NCBI RefSeq assembly: GCF_009746585.1
Contig: NZ_WRPO01000001.1
Coordinates: 1 to 64,000 of the forward strand
Direction of reading: 5' to 3'
Length of the DNA stretch: 64,000 nt
Source: Novosphingobium aquimarinum
GTDB lineage: Bacteria; Pseudomonadota; Alphaproteobacteria; Sphingomonadales; Sphingomonadaceae
In this document: positions 48,159 through 58,649 of the stretch, one piece after another
How positions within the stretch are numbered: the first letter of the stretch is position 1
Layout: each line of letters begins with the position of its first letter
The notes under the pieces: model-generated
The model's database searches: none
What the model was told of the DNA's origin: nothing
The model's input: only the letters and a program-made list of their open reading frames with translations
Program-made: the position numbers and the translations under genes

Positions 48159-50709
48159 TTTTCTGCTCGAACTGCGCTCCGAGGAAATTCCCGCGCGGAT
48201 GCAGGCCGGCGCGCGCGCCGATCTGGAAAAGCTGTTCCGCAAGGAAATGGACGCCGCCGGTGTTTCGTGCAGCGACATCACTGTGTGGTCCACTCCGCGC
48301 CGCCTCGCACTGATCGCGCGCGATGTGCCGACCGCCACCGAAGCCGTGCGCGAGGAGACCAAGGGCCCCGCCACCGCCGCGCCCGAGCAAGCGCTGGCCG
48401 GGTTTCTCGGCAAAGTCGGGCTGACCAAGGACCAGCTCGAAGTCCGCGAACTCAAGGGCAAGCCGACCTACTTCGCGGTGGTCGAGAAGCCGGGCAGGGC
48501 GGTCGCGGACGTGCTCGCCGAAGCGATCCCCGCGATGGCACGCGCCTTTCCCTGGCCCAAGTCGATGCGCTGGGGAGCGCAGTCGCTGTCGAGCGCCTCG
48601 CTGCGCTGGGTGCGCCCGCTTTCGGGCGTGGTCGCGATCCTGGGCGAAGAGCTGGTCGAATGCGAAGTCGGCGGCATCGCCTCGGGCTACGTCACGCTTG
48701 GCCACCGCTTCCACGCGCCCGGCGAGATCACCATCGGCGGCGCGCACGATTATGCCGACAAGCTGCGGCTCGCGCACGTCATCGTCGATCACGAGGAACG
48801 CCAGGGCATCGTCCGCACCAAGGCGCGCGAGGCGGCTTCGGCGGCGGGCCTGACGCTGGTCGAAGACGAGGGGCTGGTGATCGAGAACGCCGGCCTCACC
48901 GAATGGCCGGTGCCGCTGCTCGGCCGCTTCGACGAGGACTATCTCGCCGTGCCGCCCGAAGTGATCCAGCTCACCGCGCGGGTGAACCAGAAGTATTTCG
49001 TGTGCAACGATGCGGACGGCAAGCTCGCCAACGCGTTCGTCTGCACTGCCAATATTGACGCCACCGATGGCGGCGCGGGCGTGGTCGACGGCAACCGCAA
49101 GGTCCTCGCCGCGCGGCTGTCGGACGCGCGCTTCTTCTGGGACCAGGACCGCAAGACGCCGCTGGCGGAACAAGCGAAGAAGCTGGAGCGGATTACCTTC
49201 CACGAAAAGCTCGGCACGGTCGCCGACAAGGTGGAACGCGTCGCCAAGCTGGCCCGCTGGCTGGTCGAAGAAGGCATCGTAACATCCTCCCCGAACCGGG
49301 GAGGGGGACCAGCGAAGCTGGTGGAGGGGCAAGCGCCCCCTATCCTCACCCCGCAACCCGAGACGACCCCGCCCGTGCCCCTCCACAGTCCTGCGGAAGG
49401 TCCCCCTCCCCGTTCCGGGGAGGTTCTGGCGCTCGCCGACATGGCCGAGCAGGCCGCGCGCCTCGCCAAGGCCGACCTCGTCACCGAGATGGTCGGCGAG
49501 TTCCCCGAACTGCAGGGCCTGATGGGCGGTTACTACGCCCGCGCCGAGGGCCTGCCCGACGCCGTCGCCGATGCTATCCGCGATCATTACAAGCCCGTCG
49601 GCCAAGGCGACGAAGTGCCGACCGCGCCGGTTACCGTGGCGGTATCGCTGGCGGACAAGCTGGATACGCTGGTTGGCTTCTATCTGATTAAGCAGGAACC
49701 AACAGGTTCAAAAGACCCATTTGCTTTGCGTCGAGCCGCCCTTGGGCTTATAGCCATGGCGATTGAGAACAAGTTGCCGCTCAATGCGTTTTTGATTGCG
49801 GCCAACGCGTATCATCCAGCATCTTGGAATGCTAAATTGGTTGCTCTTTCTCAAATCGGTCTTTTTCATAAAGACGATTTGAGCAGCGTTCGCAAAGCTC
49901 TTTACGCGCAGACAGAGAGCTATCGCTTTGAATTGACCCCACATACTATTGAAATAGATGTGGACCGGCGAAGCATACTTCGAGCAGAATCGAATGATGG
50001 CTCCTTCGAAGTACCCGAAATATTAGGTCCGATCGATTTGCCAACTAAAATCGTGGATTTTCTTGTAGATCGCCTCAAGGTCCAGCAGCGCGAAGCGGGC
50101 GTCCGCCACGACTTGATCGATGCCGTCTTCGCGCTTGGCGGCGAGGACGACCTCGTTCGCCTTCTCGCCCGCGTCCACGCGCTGCAGGCCTTTGTCGAAA
50201 CCGAGGACGGCACCAACCTCCTCGCCGGCTACAAGCGCGCGGCCAACATCCTCAAGAAGGAAGGGTTCGACACCCCCGATCGTCACCCCAGCTCCGAGAC
50301 CGCCAGCGAAAGCGGGATGCCGGATCAAGTCCGGCATGACGTGGAAGGCGTATACGCCGACGAGGATCCGATGGAGAACGTCGACGATCCGCAGATGCGT
50401 GAAATCTACGCGCAGCAGATGGCCGAGCGGACCGCGACGGCGCTTTCCTACACGCCCGAACCGGCGGAAAAGGCGCTGATGGATGCGCTCGATTCCGCCG
50501 AGCCCGCCGCCGCGCGCGCGGTCGAGGCCGAGGACTTCGCCGCCGCGATGGCGGCGCTTGCGGGCTTGCGCGCGCCGATCGATGCGTTTTTCGAGGACGT
50601 GACGGTGAACGATGCGGATCCCGCCAAGCGGCATACGCGTCTTGCCTTGCTTGATCGGTTTCGTGTTGCAGTGCACAATGTTGCAGATTTTTCGAAGATC
50701 GAGGGTTGA
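48151..50709 (+). CDS. glyS: Glycyl-tRNA synthetase beta subunit with in-frame repeat insertions
   Basis: 852 residues, well above the usual 690 or so. The start [27 protein letters not shown] and the later VNQKYFVCNDADGKLANAFVC, DLVTEMVGEFPELQGLMGGYYA and KVQQREAGVRHDLIDAVFA are typical of GlyS. Two segments are foreign to the family: 46 codons at 49286-49423 made of two inverted palindromic repeat copies (SSPNRGGGPAKLVEGQ...GPPPRSG), and about 20 codons at 50281-50341 from a second repeat type. Bases 49690-50080 are also markedly AT-rich. The frame stays open, so the enzyme is probably functional. Confidence 0.92.
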   Translation: MPDFLLELRSEEIPARMQAGARADLEKLFRKEMDAAGVSCSDITVWSTPRRLALIARDVPTATEAVREETKGPATAAPEQALAGFLGKVGLTKDQLEVRELKGKPTYFAVVEKPGRAVADVLAEAIPAMARAFPWPKSMRWGAQSLSSASLRWVRPLSGVVAILGEELVECEVGGIASGYVTLGHRFHAPGEITIGGAHDYADKLRLAHVIVDHEERQGIVRTKAREAASAAGLTLVEDEGLVIENAGLTEWPVPLLGRFDEDYLAVPPEVIQLTARVNQKYFVCNDADGKLANAFVCTANIDATDGGAGVVDGNRKVLAARLSDARFFWDQDRKTPLAEQAKKLERITFHEKLGTVADKVERVAKLARWLVEEGIVTSSPNRGGGPAKLVEGQAPPILTPQPETTPPVPLHSPAEGPPPRSGEVLALADMAEQAARLAKADLVTEMVGEFPELQGLMGGYYARAEGLPDAVADAIRDHYKPVGQGDEVPTAPVTVAVSLADKLDTLVGFYLIKQEPTGSKDPFALRRAALGLIAMAIENKLPLNAFLIAANAYHPASWNAKLVALSQIGLFHKDDLSSVRKALYAQTESYRFELTPHTIEIDVDRRSILRAESNDGSFEVPEILGPIDLPTKIVDFLVDRLKVQQREAGVRHDLIDAVFALGGEDDLVRLLARVHALQAFVETEDGTNLLAGYKRAANILKKEGFDTPDRHPSSETASESGMPDQVRHDVEGVYADEDPMENVDDPQMREIYAQQMAERTATALSYTPEPAEKALMDALDSAEPAAARAVEAEDFAAAMAALAGLRAPIDAFFEDVTVNDADPAKRHTRLALLDRFRVAVHNVADFSKIEG
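49286..49423. repeat. Palindromic dispersed element inserted in glyS (138 bp)
   Basis: Two inverted, near-identical copies: 49286-49332 begins CCTCCCCGAACCGGGGAGG, then GGGACCAGCGAAGCTGGT and GGAGGGGC; 49375-49423 is the reverse complement (GTGCCCCTCCAC ... CCTCCCCGTTCCGGGGAGG). Length is exactly 46 codons, so the reading frame is preserved. It resembles intergenic foldback repeats common in sphingomonads. Confidence 0.8.
50281..50341. repeat. Second palindromic dispersed element inside glyS
   Basis: CGTCACCCCAGC at one end and GCATGACG at the other, with an inner hairpin ATGCCGGA-TCAAG-TCCGGCAT (50317-50337) and GCGAAAGC upstream of it. This is the pattern of the common intergenic repeat reading CGTCA...GCCGGATCAAGTCCGGCATGACG in this bacterial group. 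It is translated here as RHPSSETASESGMPDQVRHD. Confidence 0.75.
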
Positions 50710-50824
50710 GCCACGCACCGTGTCACCTTCGATTTTCGCCAGTTTATTCTGATTGGTCCGCTGTTTAGGCGGCATAGTTGAAGGCGACTGTGTGTCACCT
50801 TCGTCAACTTTGAGGGCAGGACGC

Positions 50825-53500
50825 ATGGCTACCGTGGCACAAAGGCAGGTCTACACTTTCGGCGGCGACGCCCGCAGCGACGATCCCCGCTCGCGCGACA
50901 AAGTGATCACCGGCGGCAAGGGCGCCAACCTCGCCGAAATGGCCAGCATCGGCCTGCCGGTGCCCCCCGGGTTCACCATCACCACCGAGGAATGCGTGAA
51001 GTATCTCGCTGAAGGTGGCGATTTCTCGGCCGAACTGCGCGCCGACGTCGCCGAGGCGCTGACGCATATCGAGACAACCGTCGGCAAGAAGCTGGGCGAC
51101 GCGGCCGATCCGCTGCTGGTTTCGGTGCGCTCCGGCGCGCGCGTTTCGATGCCCGGCATGATGGACACCGTCCTCAACCTCGGGCTGAACGACGCCACGG
51201 TCGAAGGGCTGGCGGCGACCTCGGGCGATGATCGCTTCGCCTGGGACAGCTACCGGCGCTTCATTCAGATGTACTCCGACGTGGTGCTCGGCCTCGACCA
51301 CCACTTGTTCGAAGACGCGCTGGAGATGGCCAAGGAAGACAACGGCTATCACACCGACACCGAACTCACCGCCGACGACTGGCGCAAGGTCGTCACCGAA
51401 TACAAGGGCATCGTCGACAAGGAGCTGGGCAAGCCGTTCCCGCAGGACGTCGAGGAGCAGCTGTGGGGCGCGATCCGCGCGGTTTTCGATTCCTGGGATT
51501 CGGACCGCGCCAAAGTCTACCGCCGGCTGAACGACATCCCCGGCGACTGGGGAACTGCGGTCAATGTGCAGGCCATGGTCTTCGGCAACATGGGCGATAC
51601 ATCGGCCACCGGCGTCGCCTTCACCCGCGACCCCGCGACCGGCGAGAAGGCCTATTACGGCGAATGGCTGGCGAACGCGCAGGGCGAGGACGTGGTCGCG
51701 GGTATCCGCACGCCGCAGTACCTCACCAAGGACGCGCGCGAAGCGGCAGGCGCCAAGCCGCTGTCGATGGAAGAGGCCATGCCCGAGGCTTACGGACAGC
51801 TGGCCGAAGTCTTCGAGACGCTCGAAAGCCACTATCGCGACATGCAGGACATCGAGTTCACCGTGGAACGCGGCAAGCTGTGGATGCTGCAGACCCGCTC
51901 GGGCAAGCGCACCGCCAAGGCCGCGCTCAAGCTCGCGGTCGACATGGTGGGCGAGGGCCTGATCGACGAAGCGACGGCGATCAAGCGCGTCGATCCGATG
52001 GCGCTCGACCAGCTGCTGCACCCGACGCTCGATCCCGATGCGCCGCGCGATGTGCTGGGCCGCGGGCTTCCCGCGTCGCCGGGCGCGGCTTCGGGCGCGA
52101 TCGTGCTCGATGCCGATACCGCCGAAAAGCGTGCGGAACGCGGCGATTCGGTGATCCTGGTGCGCGTCGAGACCAGCCCTGAGGACATTCACGGCATGCA
52201 TGCGGCCAAGGGCATCCTCACCGCGCGCGGCGGCATGACGTCGCACGCCGCCGTGGTGGCGCGCGGCATGGGGCGCCCGTGTGTTTCGGGCGCGTCTGCG
52301 GTCTCGATCGACCTCAAGGCGCGCAAGCTGCGCATCGGCAGCCGCGAATTGTCCGAAGGCGACGTCATCACGCTCGATGGCGCCTCGGGCGAGATCATGG
52401 CGGGCGAAGTGCCGACGGTGGAGCCGGAACTCGCAGGCGACTTCGCCACGCTGATGGTCTGGGCCGACAAGCATCGCCGGATGAAAGTGCGCACCAATGC
52501 CGAAACCCCGGCCGACTGCCGCATGGCGCGCCAGTTCGGGGCCGAGGGCATCGGCCTGTGCCGGACCGAGCACATGTTCTTCGATGCCAACCGTATTTCG
52601 GCCGTGCGCCAGATGATCCTCGCCGAGGACGAAGCCGGTCGCCGCGCGGCGCTGGAAAAGCTGCTGCCGGCGCAGCGCAGCGACTTTCAGGAGATCTTCG
52701 AAGTGATGGCGGGCTTGCCGGTCACGATCCGCCTGCTCGATCCGCCGCTGCACGAGTTCCTGCCGCAAGGCGATGCCGAGTTCGCCGAACTGGCCGAAGC
52801 GATCGGCATCGGCGCCGATACGCTCAAGCGCCGCGCGGGCGAACTCCACGAATCGAACCCGATGCTCGGCCATCGCGGCTGCCGCCTCGGCATCACGTTC
52901 CCCGAGATCTACGAGATGCAGGCGCGGGCGATCTTCGAGGCGGCGTGCGACGTCGCCAAGGCATCGGGCGATGCGCCGGTGCCCGAAGTGATGATCCCGC
53001 TGGTCGCGACGCGCAAGGAAGTGGCGATCCTGCGGGTCTTGATCGAACGGATCGCGGCCAAGGTGTTCGAGGACAAGGGCATCACGCTCGAATACCTCGT
53101 CGGCACCATGGTCGAACTGCCGCGCGCCGCGCTGATGGCGGGCGAGATCGCAGAAGAAGCGCGCTTCTTCTCATTCGGCACCAACGACCTCACGCAGACC
53201 ACGCTCGGCGTCAGCCGTGACGATGCCTCGCGCTTCCTTGGTCCCTACGTCGAAAAGGGCATCTACCCGCGCGATCCGTTCGTGAGCCTCGACATCGACG
53301 GCGTTGGCCAACTGGTGGAGCTGGCCGCCGAGCGGGGCCGGGCCACGCGTCCCGATCTCAAGCTCGGCATCTGCGGCGAACATGGCGGCGACCCGGCCTC
53401 GATCGCGTTCTGCGAAGCGCAGCGGCTCGATTACGTCAGCGCCTCGCCCTACCGCGTGCCGATTGCCCGCCTTGCCGCGGCGCAAGCCGCGCTGGGCTAA
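50825..53500 (+). CDS. ppdK: Pyruvate, phosphate dikinase
   Basis: 891 residues, the usual length. The N-terminal nucleotide-binding domain starts FGGDARSDDPRSRDKVITGGKGANLAEM. The swivelling phosphohistidine domain has His474 in GGMTSHAAVVARGMGRP. The C-terminal PEP/pyruvate barrel has FGAEGIGLCRTEHMFF, MLGHRGCRLGI and the terminal GICGEHGGDP. It interconverts pyruvate, ATP and Pi with PEP, AMP and PPi. The ATG is at the expected N-terminus. The 115 bases upstream contain TGTCACCTTCG twice, 72 bases apart. Confidence 0.95.
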   Translation: MATVAQRQVYTFGGDARSDDPRSRDKVITGGKGANLAEMASIGLPVPPGFTITTEECVKYLAEGGDFSAELRADVAEALTHIETTVGKKLGDAADPLLVSVRSGARVSMPGMMDTVLNLGLNDATVEGLAATSGDDRFAWDSYRRFIQMYSDVVLGLDHHLFEDALEMAKEDNGYHTDTELTADDWRKVVTEYKGIVDKELGKPFPQDVEEQLWGAIRAVFDSWDSDRAKVYRRLNDIPGDWGTAVNVQAMVFGNMGDTSATGVAFTRDPATGEKAYYGEWLANAQGEDVVAGIRTPQYLTKDAREAAGAKPLSMEEAMPEAYGQLAEVFETLESHYRDMQDIEFTVERGKLWMLQTRSGKRTAKAALKLAVDMVGEGLIDEATAIKRVDPMALDQLLHPTLDPDAPRDVLGRGLPASPGAASGAIVLDADTAEKRAERGDSVILVRVETSPEDIHGMHAAKGILTARGGMTSHAAVVARGMGRPCVSGASAVSIDLKARKLRIGSRELSEGDVITLDGASGEIMAGEVPTVEPELAGDFATLMVWADKHRRMKVRTNAETPADCRMARQFGAEGIGLCRTEHMFFDANRISAVRQMILAEDEAGRRAALEKLLPAQRSDFQEIFEVMAGLPVTIRLLDPPLHEFLPQGDAEFAELAEAIGIGADTLKRRAGELHESNPMLGHRGCRLGITFPEIYEMQARAIFEAACDVAKASGDAPVPEVMIPLVATRKEVAILRVLIERIAAKVFEDKGITLEYLVGTMVELPRAALMAGEIAEEARFFSFGTNDLTQTTLGVSRDDASRFLGPYVEKGIYPRDPFVSLDIDGVGQLVELAAERGRATRPDLKLGICGEHGGDPASIAFCEAQRLDYVSASPYRVPIARLAAAQAALG

Positions 53501-54264
53501 CGTTCGGGTGGGCGGCGGCCCGAGAGCGTGAGGATGGTGAAGCGCTCCCGCGTTCGGCCATCCTCCGCCGCCTCGGCGAAGGCCCGGCGAGCCCGTTCGA
53601 GTCCCGCCTTCCCAAGCGGCGGGCCCGGATCGGCCAGCACTTGCGAGAGGGCCTGGTCGCGCACGTCGCCGATCAGAGTGCCGAACGCGCGGTAGGCCAC
53701 GTCGATATCGCGCAAGTCCGCCACCGGATCGGCGAAACCGGCGCGCTGGAGCAATTGCCCGCCCGCCCGCGCATCGATCTGCGGATGGATCCGCGCCGAG
53801 GGGCGCTCCGCATCCGCGGCCAGCAGCGCGGCGCGCAGCGCGGGCAGGCTGCCGGCTCCGGGAAAGCTCGCGATCATCATGCCGCCGGGGCGCAGGGCCT
53901 GACGGATATGGATCAGCGCGCCGGGAAGATCGTCGATCGTATCGAGCGTGCCGAGGCTGGCGATGAGATCGTAGCCGGCATCGGGGTAGGGCGCTTCCTC
54001 GTCGAAGCCGTCCGCCGGTTCGCGGACTTGCGCCGTCCAACCACGGCTGCCCAGCGTCGCGGCGAGCGTCTGCGTCAGGTCCCCGATGACGAGCGCGCGG
54101 CCCGGTTCGAGCCGCACGAAGCCGATCCGTTCGAGCACGTCGTCGGCCATGTCCTCAAGCACGAACCGCGCGGCGTCTTCCCGCCGCTGACGGGCGATCG
54201 CGCGGCGGCGCACGACTGCGCGACGCGGCTTGTCGAAGATGCGGGGCGGTCCTTGCTCGGTCAC
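53497..54264 (-). CDS. SAM-dependent methyltransferase (NDUFAF5/BioC-like)
   Basis: 255 residues from GTG with AGGAGG at 5 bases. It starts with PPRIFDKPRRAVVRRRAIARQ, a pattern seen in the alphaproteobacterial relatives of the complex I assembly factor NDUFAF5. The class I fold shows ALVIGDLTQTLAATLG (motif I, partly degenerate), YDLIASLGTLDTIDDLPGALIHIRQALRPGGMMIASFPG (motifs post-I to III). It converges with ppdK with a four-base overlap and is divergent from comF. Confidence 0.75.
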   Translation of the reverse strand: MTEQGPPRIFDKPRRAVVRRRAIARQRREDAARFVLEDMADDVLERIGFVRLEPGRALVIGDLTQTLAATLGSRGWTAQVREPADGFDEEAPYPDAGYDLIASLGTLDTIDDLPGALIHIRQALRPGGMMIASFPGAGSLPALRAALLAADAERPSARIHPQIDARAGGQLLQRAGFADPVADLRDIDVAYRAFGTLIGDVRDQALSQVLADPGPPLGKAGLERARRAFAEAAEDGRTRERFTILTLSGRRPPER

Positions 54265-54341
54265 GTGCGCCTCCTGCCGTGTGCGGACCGGACACGCAAG
54301 CGCTTGCGGGCCGCGGGCAAATGGCTAATCATCAGGCTATC

Positions 54342-55067
54342 ATGAGCCTTCTCTCGCCGATCGTGGACAAAGTCCTGCCGCCGCGCTGTCCGCTGTGCGG
54401 CGACGGCATCAGCGCGCAGACCGGTTTGTGCAGCGCCTGCTGGAACAAGCTGGTGATCCCCGGCGAACCGGCCTGCAAGCTGTGCCAGCGCCCTTTCGAC
54501 GAAGATGAGGTGGGAGAGGATGCGGTCTGCGCGCCGTGCTTGGCAAAGGCGCCGCAGCACGATGGAGTCGCCGCCGCCACACTGTATAACGAAGCGTCCA
54601 AGCAGCTCGTCCTAGCCTTGAAGCATGGCAACCGGATCGCCTTGGCGCCGATGATGGCGCACCAGATCGCTGCCAAACTGCCGATGTTGAAACCAGGAAC
54701 GTTGATCGTGCCGGTCCCGCTCCACCGTGCGCGGCTTTGGTCGCGCGGGTACAACCAGGCCGCGATCCTGGGAGAGGAACTGGCTCGTCTGACGGGCATG
54801 ATGCTGGTGGTCGATGGTCTGCTGCGGCGCAAGTCGACTCCGTTCCTCGGCAATCTCGATCGCCGGTCGCGCAGCAGTGCGTTGTCCGGCGCGATCACCG
54901 TCAATCCCAGTCGGCGCGAGATGATCAAGGGTGCGAACGTGGTTCTGGTCGACGATGTGCTGACCAGCGGAGCGACCAGCAACGCCTGCGTATCCGCGCT
55001 CAAGCGCCGCGGTGCGCAATCTGTCGTGATCGCCTGCTATGCCAGAGTGCTCGACGAAGTGTTCTGA
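54342..55067 (+). CDS. ComF-family phosphoribosyltransferase-like protein
   Basis: 241 residues. The N-terminal double zinc finger has CPLCGDG, CSACWNKL, CKLCQRPF and CAPCLAKAP. The PRTase-like domain has VPVPLHRARLWSRGYNQAAIL and the PRPP-binding loop NVVLVDDVLTSGATSNAC. ComF proteins act in DNA uptake or single-strand DNA handling. It is divergent from the methyltransferase gene. Confidence 0.88.
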   Translation: MSLLSPIVDKVLPPRCPLCGDGISAQTGLCSACWNKLVIPGEPACKLCQRPFDEDEVGEDAVCAPCLAKAPQHDGVAAATLYNEASKQLVLALKHGNRIALAPMMAHQIAAKLPMLKPGTLIVPVPLHRARLWSRGYNQAAILGEELARLTGMMLVVDGLLRRKSTPFLGNLDRRSRSSALSGAITVNPSRREMIKGANVVLVDDVLTSGATSNACVSALKRRGAQSVVIACYARVLDEVF

Positions 55068-55135
55068 AAACGCGCGTTCGAAGATCCGATGCTCGCGACG
55101 GGGCGTTCGCGCAGCCCTCGGTAGCCACATGCAAA

Positions 55136-55345
55136 GACGCCCGGGACCATGCGATCCCGGGCGTCCTCGTGACGAAACTAACGGGGCCCTGCTTGCGCAT
55201 CTTGGCGGCACCCCTGAAGGCCGCCAGACCCGATCCCTCATGTCTCGTGAGCCAATCCGGGGTTAGTCGGATCAAAGCTCTTACTCCCTGAACCCTGGCG
55301 CCTGTTTTACAGCACCTTTATGGTTCAGTGTGCAGCCCCCCCGAG
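55136..55345 (-). ncRNA. Probable structured non-coding RNA (6S-like candidate)
   Basis: The 400-base gap between comF and hisI has no gene but is dense in stems. They are CTGAACC/GGTTCAG (55288-55294 with 55322-55328), ACTAAC/GTTAGT (55177-55182 with 55262-55267) enclosing TGGCGGC/GCCGCCA (55203-55209 with 55220-55226), and a perfect 11-bp hairpin 55136-55165 which on the minus strand is followed by TTTGC, a terminator-like end. Possible promoter boxes (TTGCAA) lie near 55400-55440 on that strand. Size and shape would suit 6S RNA, but I cannot confirm the family; the strand is inferred from the terminator. Confidence 0.4.
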
Positions 55346-55469
55346 CTGCGATCTCTCAATCGACCGAATCGGGCTGCGATGGAAGGGTGTTTGCAAATCG
55401 ATCCTAATTTTGGTGTAGGGCTGTTGTGAGTTTGCAACATTCCGGCAAACCGAAACAGCGGAGGATCCC

Positions 55470-55850
55470 TTGAACAAGCCTCAGGCCACCGACACCGTCG
55501 AGCGCGAAACCGGAACGCGGTTCATGCCGCGCTTCGACGAAAAAGGCCTGATCTCGGCCATTGCGGTCGATAGCGAGACTTTGCAGGTCCTCATGGTCGC
55601 CTACATGGATGCCGAAGCGCTCGATCGAACGCGCGAAACCGGTCTGGCGCACTTCCATTCCCGCTCCCGGCAGCGGTTGTGGTGCAAGGGCGAGACCTCG
55701 GGCCACTACTTGCGCATCCAGGAGATCCGCGTCGATTGCGACCAGGACGCGCTCGTGCTGCTGGTGAAGCCCGAGGGCCCCGCCTGCCATACTGGGAAGA
55801 CCTCATGCTTTTATCGGGTGCTCGATAACGGCAGCTTGTCGCCCGTGTGA
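55470..55850 (+). CDS. hisI: Phosphoribosyl-AMP cyclohydrolase
   Basis: 126 residues, the single-domain HisI form. Motifs are LISAIAVDSETLQVLMVAYMDAEAL, the zinc and magnesium site region WCKGETSGHYLRI and VDCDQDALVLLV, with GPACHTGKTSCFYR at the end. It opens the purine ring in the third step of histidine synthesis. The start is TTG, since GGAGG lies six bases upstream and no ATG precedes the conserved part. The PRPP-ATP pyrophosphatase HisE is separate. Confidence 0.93.
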   Translation: MNKPQATDTVERETGTRFMPRFDEKGLISAIAVDSETLQVLMVAYMDAEALDRTRETGLAHFHSRSRQRLWCKGETSGHYLRIQEIRVDCDQDALVLLVKPEGPACHTGKTSCFYRVLDNGSLSPV

Positions 55851-55860
55851 CCTTTGCGGC

Positions 55861-56774
<914 letters not shown>

Positions 56775-56778
<4 letters not shown>

Positions 56779-58055
56779 GGGCCGCTCTCCCTGAGCCGGT
56801 ATTGCGGGGCAAAGGTGCGGGCGCGGCGAAGTTCGGGGAACAGCCAGGCCCACAGGATGGTAACGACTATGGCACCCGTTCCGCCGAATACAACCGCTCC
56901 GGTCGCGCCCAGCAACGCTGCGGCGAAGCCGGACTGCAACTCGCCGAGTTCGTTGGACGCAGAGATCGCGAGACCTGAAATCGCCGAGACTCGACCGCGC
57001 ACATCGTCGGGCGTGTTGAGCTGGACCAGCGAACTGCGGATGAACACCGAAACCATGTCCGCCGCGCCCAGCAGCGCGAGAAATCCCAGCGAGAGCAGGA
57101 AGTTGCGCGACAATCCGAAGGCGAGAGTCATCGCGCCGTAGCCGATGACCGCCAGCAGCATCTTCCAGCCCACCTCGCGTTCGAGCGGTCGCCACGACAG
57201 CAGCACGGCGACGAGCGCAGCGCCAACCGCCGGCGCGGCGCGCATCTGACCCAGGCCTTCGGGGCCGACGTGCAGGATGTCGCGCGCAAACACGGGCAGC
57301 AGCGCCGTAGCGCCGCCCAGCAGCACCGCGAACAGATCCAGCGAGATGCAGCCCAGCAGGAAGCGCTCGTTCCAGACGAATTGGAAGCCGCCCACGATCT
57401 GGCGCAGCGGATGCGTTCGGCGTGCCTCGGGTGGGGGCGGCGGAAGACTGCGGATAGCGAGGATCGCGACAATGGCCACCGCCATCAGGCTGACCGACAC
57501 CCAGTAGGGCAGCGACCGCTGGCTGGCGAAGAGGAATCCGGCGGCTGCCGGCCCAACCACCGCACCGGACTGGAACGCGATCGAATTGAGCGCGATGGCG
57601 CGGGGAATCAGCGCGGCCGGCACGATATTGGGAGCGATCGCCGACATCGCCGGGCCGACGAACACACGCACCGCTCCATGCGCGGCGGCAAGTCCGAACA
57701 GGACGGGCAGACTGCGCCATTCCGCGACGGTCACGAAACCGAGCGCGGCCGCGACCGCGACATCGAGCACCATGGCCATGGCCGCCACGTAGCGACGGTC
57801 GAACCGGTCGGCGACGACGCCGGCAATGGGGGTGAGCAGCATCAGCGGTACGAACTGCGCAAAGCCGAGCAGGCCGAGCTGAAACGAGGCTGCCGGTATG
57901 CTCATCCCGTATTCGGCGCGCGCCACATCGTAGATCTGGTAGCCGACGATGACGACCATTCCGGTCGTCGCGAGAACCGAGGCAAACCGAGCCAGCCAGA
58001 AGCGGCGATAATCGGGAATGCGTAAGGGCGACTTGAGAGATTCGGCGGCGTTCAC
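56775..58055 (-). CDS. MFS transporter (enterobactin-exporter/MFS_3 type)
   Basis: 426 residues with about 12 membrane helices. Family features are a first helix after [38 protein letters not shown] between helices 2 and 3, and [12 protein letters not shown] in the second half. The Pro-rich loop [13 protein letters not shown] joins the halves. The substrate is unknown. The GTG before NAAESLKSP follows AAGGGG and was preferred to a TTG eight codons upstream. It is coupled to cysK downstream. Confidence 0.8.
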
Positions 58056-58180
58056 CCGCGCCCCTTGCCACCGCACCAAGCGCTTTCCAAGCGGATTGGC
58101 GGCGTCACAAACCGTCAGGGATCCGTCAGCTTGTCAGGGAGCCCGGCGGATCTCGCGAAACGCGATCGGTGGCGCTTGCG

Positions 58181-58522
58181 TCAGCGGCGGTTGGGGCGAA
58201 GCCGCGGATTGGGCTGCAAGGTATCGACGAGCTGCATGAAATCGTCGAGCCGGATGATCCGCTCGAACTGGAAGCCGGCGCGTTCCTCGTGAGCCCAGAT
58301 CAGGTGGGCCTCGATCCGGCCGATGATCGGCAGCCGCAAGTCGAGGCGCTCCCCCCGCTCGAGGTCGCCGTCGACGTGCGCCATGAAACCCTGGGCCGAG
58401 ATGTTGACGATGTGCAGGTGGACATCGCCTATGGTCCGATGTTCAGCGATCACTTTGTAATCGACCGGATGGCGTGCCGCCCGACGCTTGTCGGTTACGG
58501 TCAGCTGTGCACCTGCGACCAT
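58181..58522 (-). CDS. PilZ-domain protein
   Basis: 113 residues consisting of a single PilZ domain. The RxxxR motif of cyclic-di-GMP binding is seen as DKRRAARHPV; the second motif (D/NxSxxG) as NISAQGFMAHV. It is a likely small c-di-GMP effector. GGAAGAAG precedes the ATG; an upstream start would add 24 residues of weak character. Confidence 0.8.
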   Translation of the reverse strand: MVAGAQLTVTDKRRAARHPVDYKVIAEHRTIGDVHLHIVNISAQGFMAHVDGDLERGERLDLRLPIIGRIEAHLIWAHEERAGFQFERIIRLDDFMQLVDTLQPNPRLRPNRR

Positions 58523-58649
58523 GACTTCTTCCCATATTTTTCGTTGCCCGCCGCGATCTTGAACGGAATAGGCAAACAAACGGTAAACCGGCAAAATCTT
58601 GCTGGTTCAACAGGACGAATTATGCCGCTTTGTGGCGGATTTCCGCCGA

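Noticed and set aside
50804..52873. A 689-codon minus-strand open frame antisense to ppdK
   Set aside because: There are no recognisable domains; it mirrors the codon pattern of ppdK, which has all catalytic motifs.
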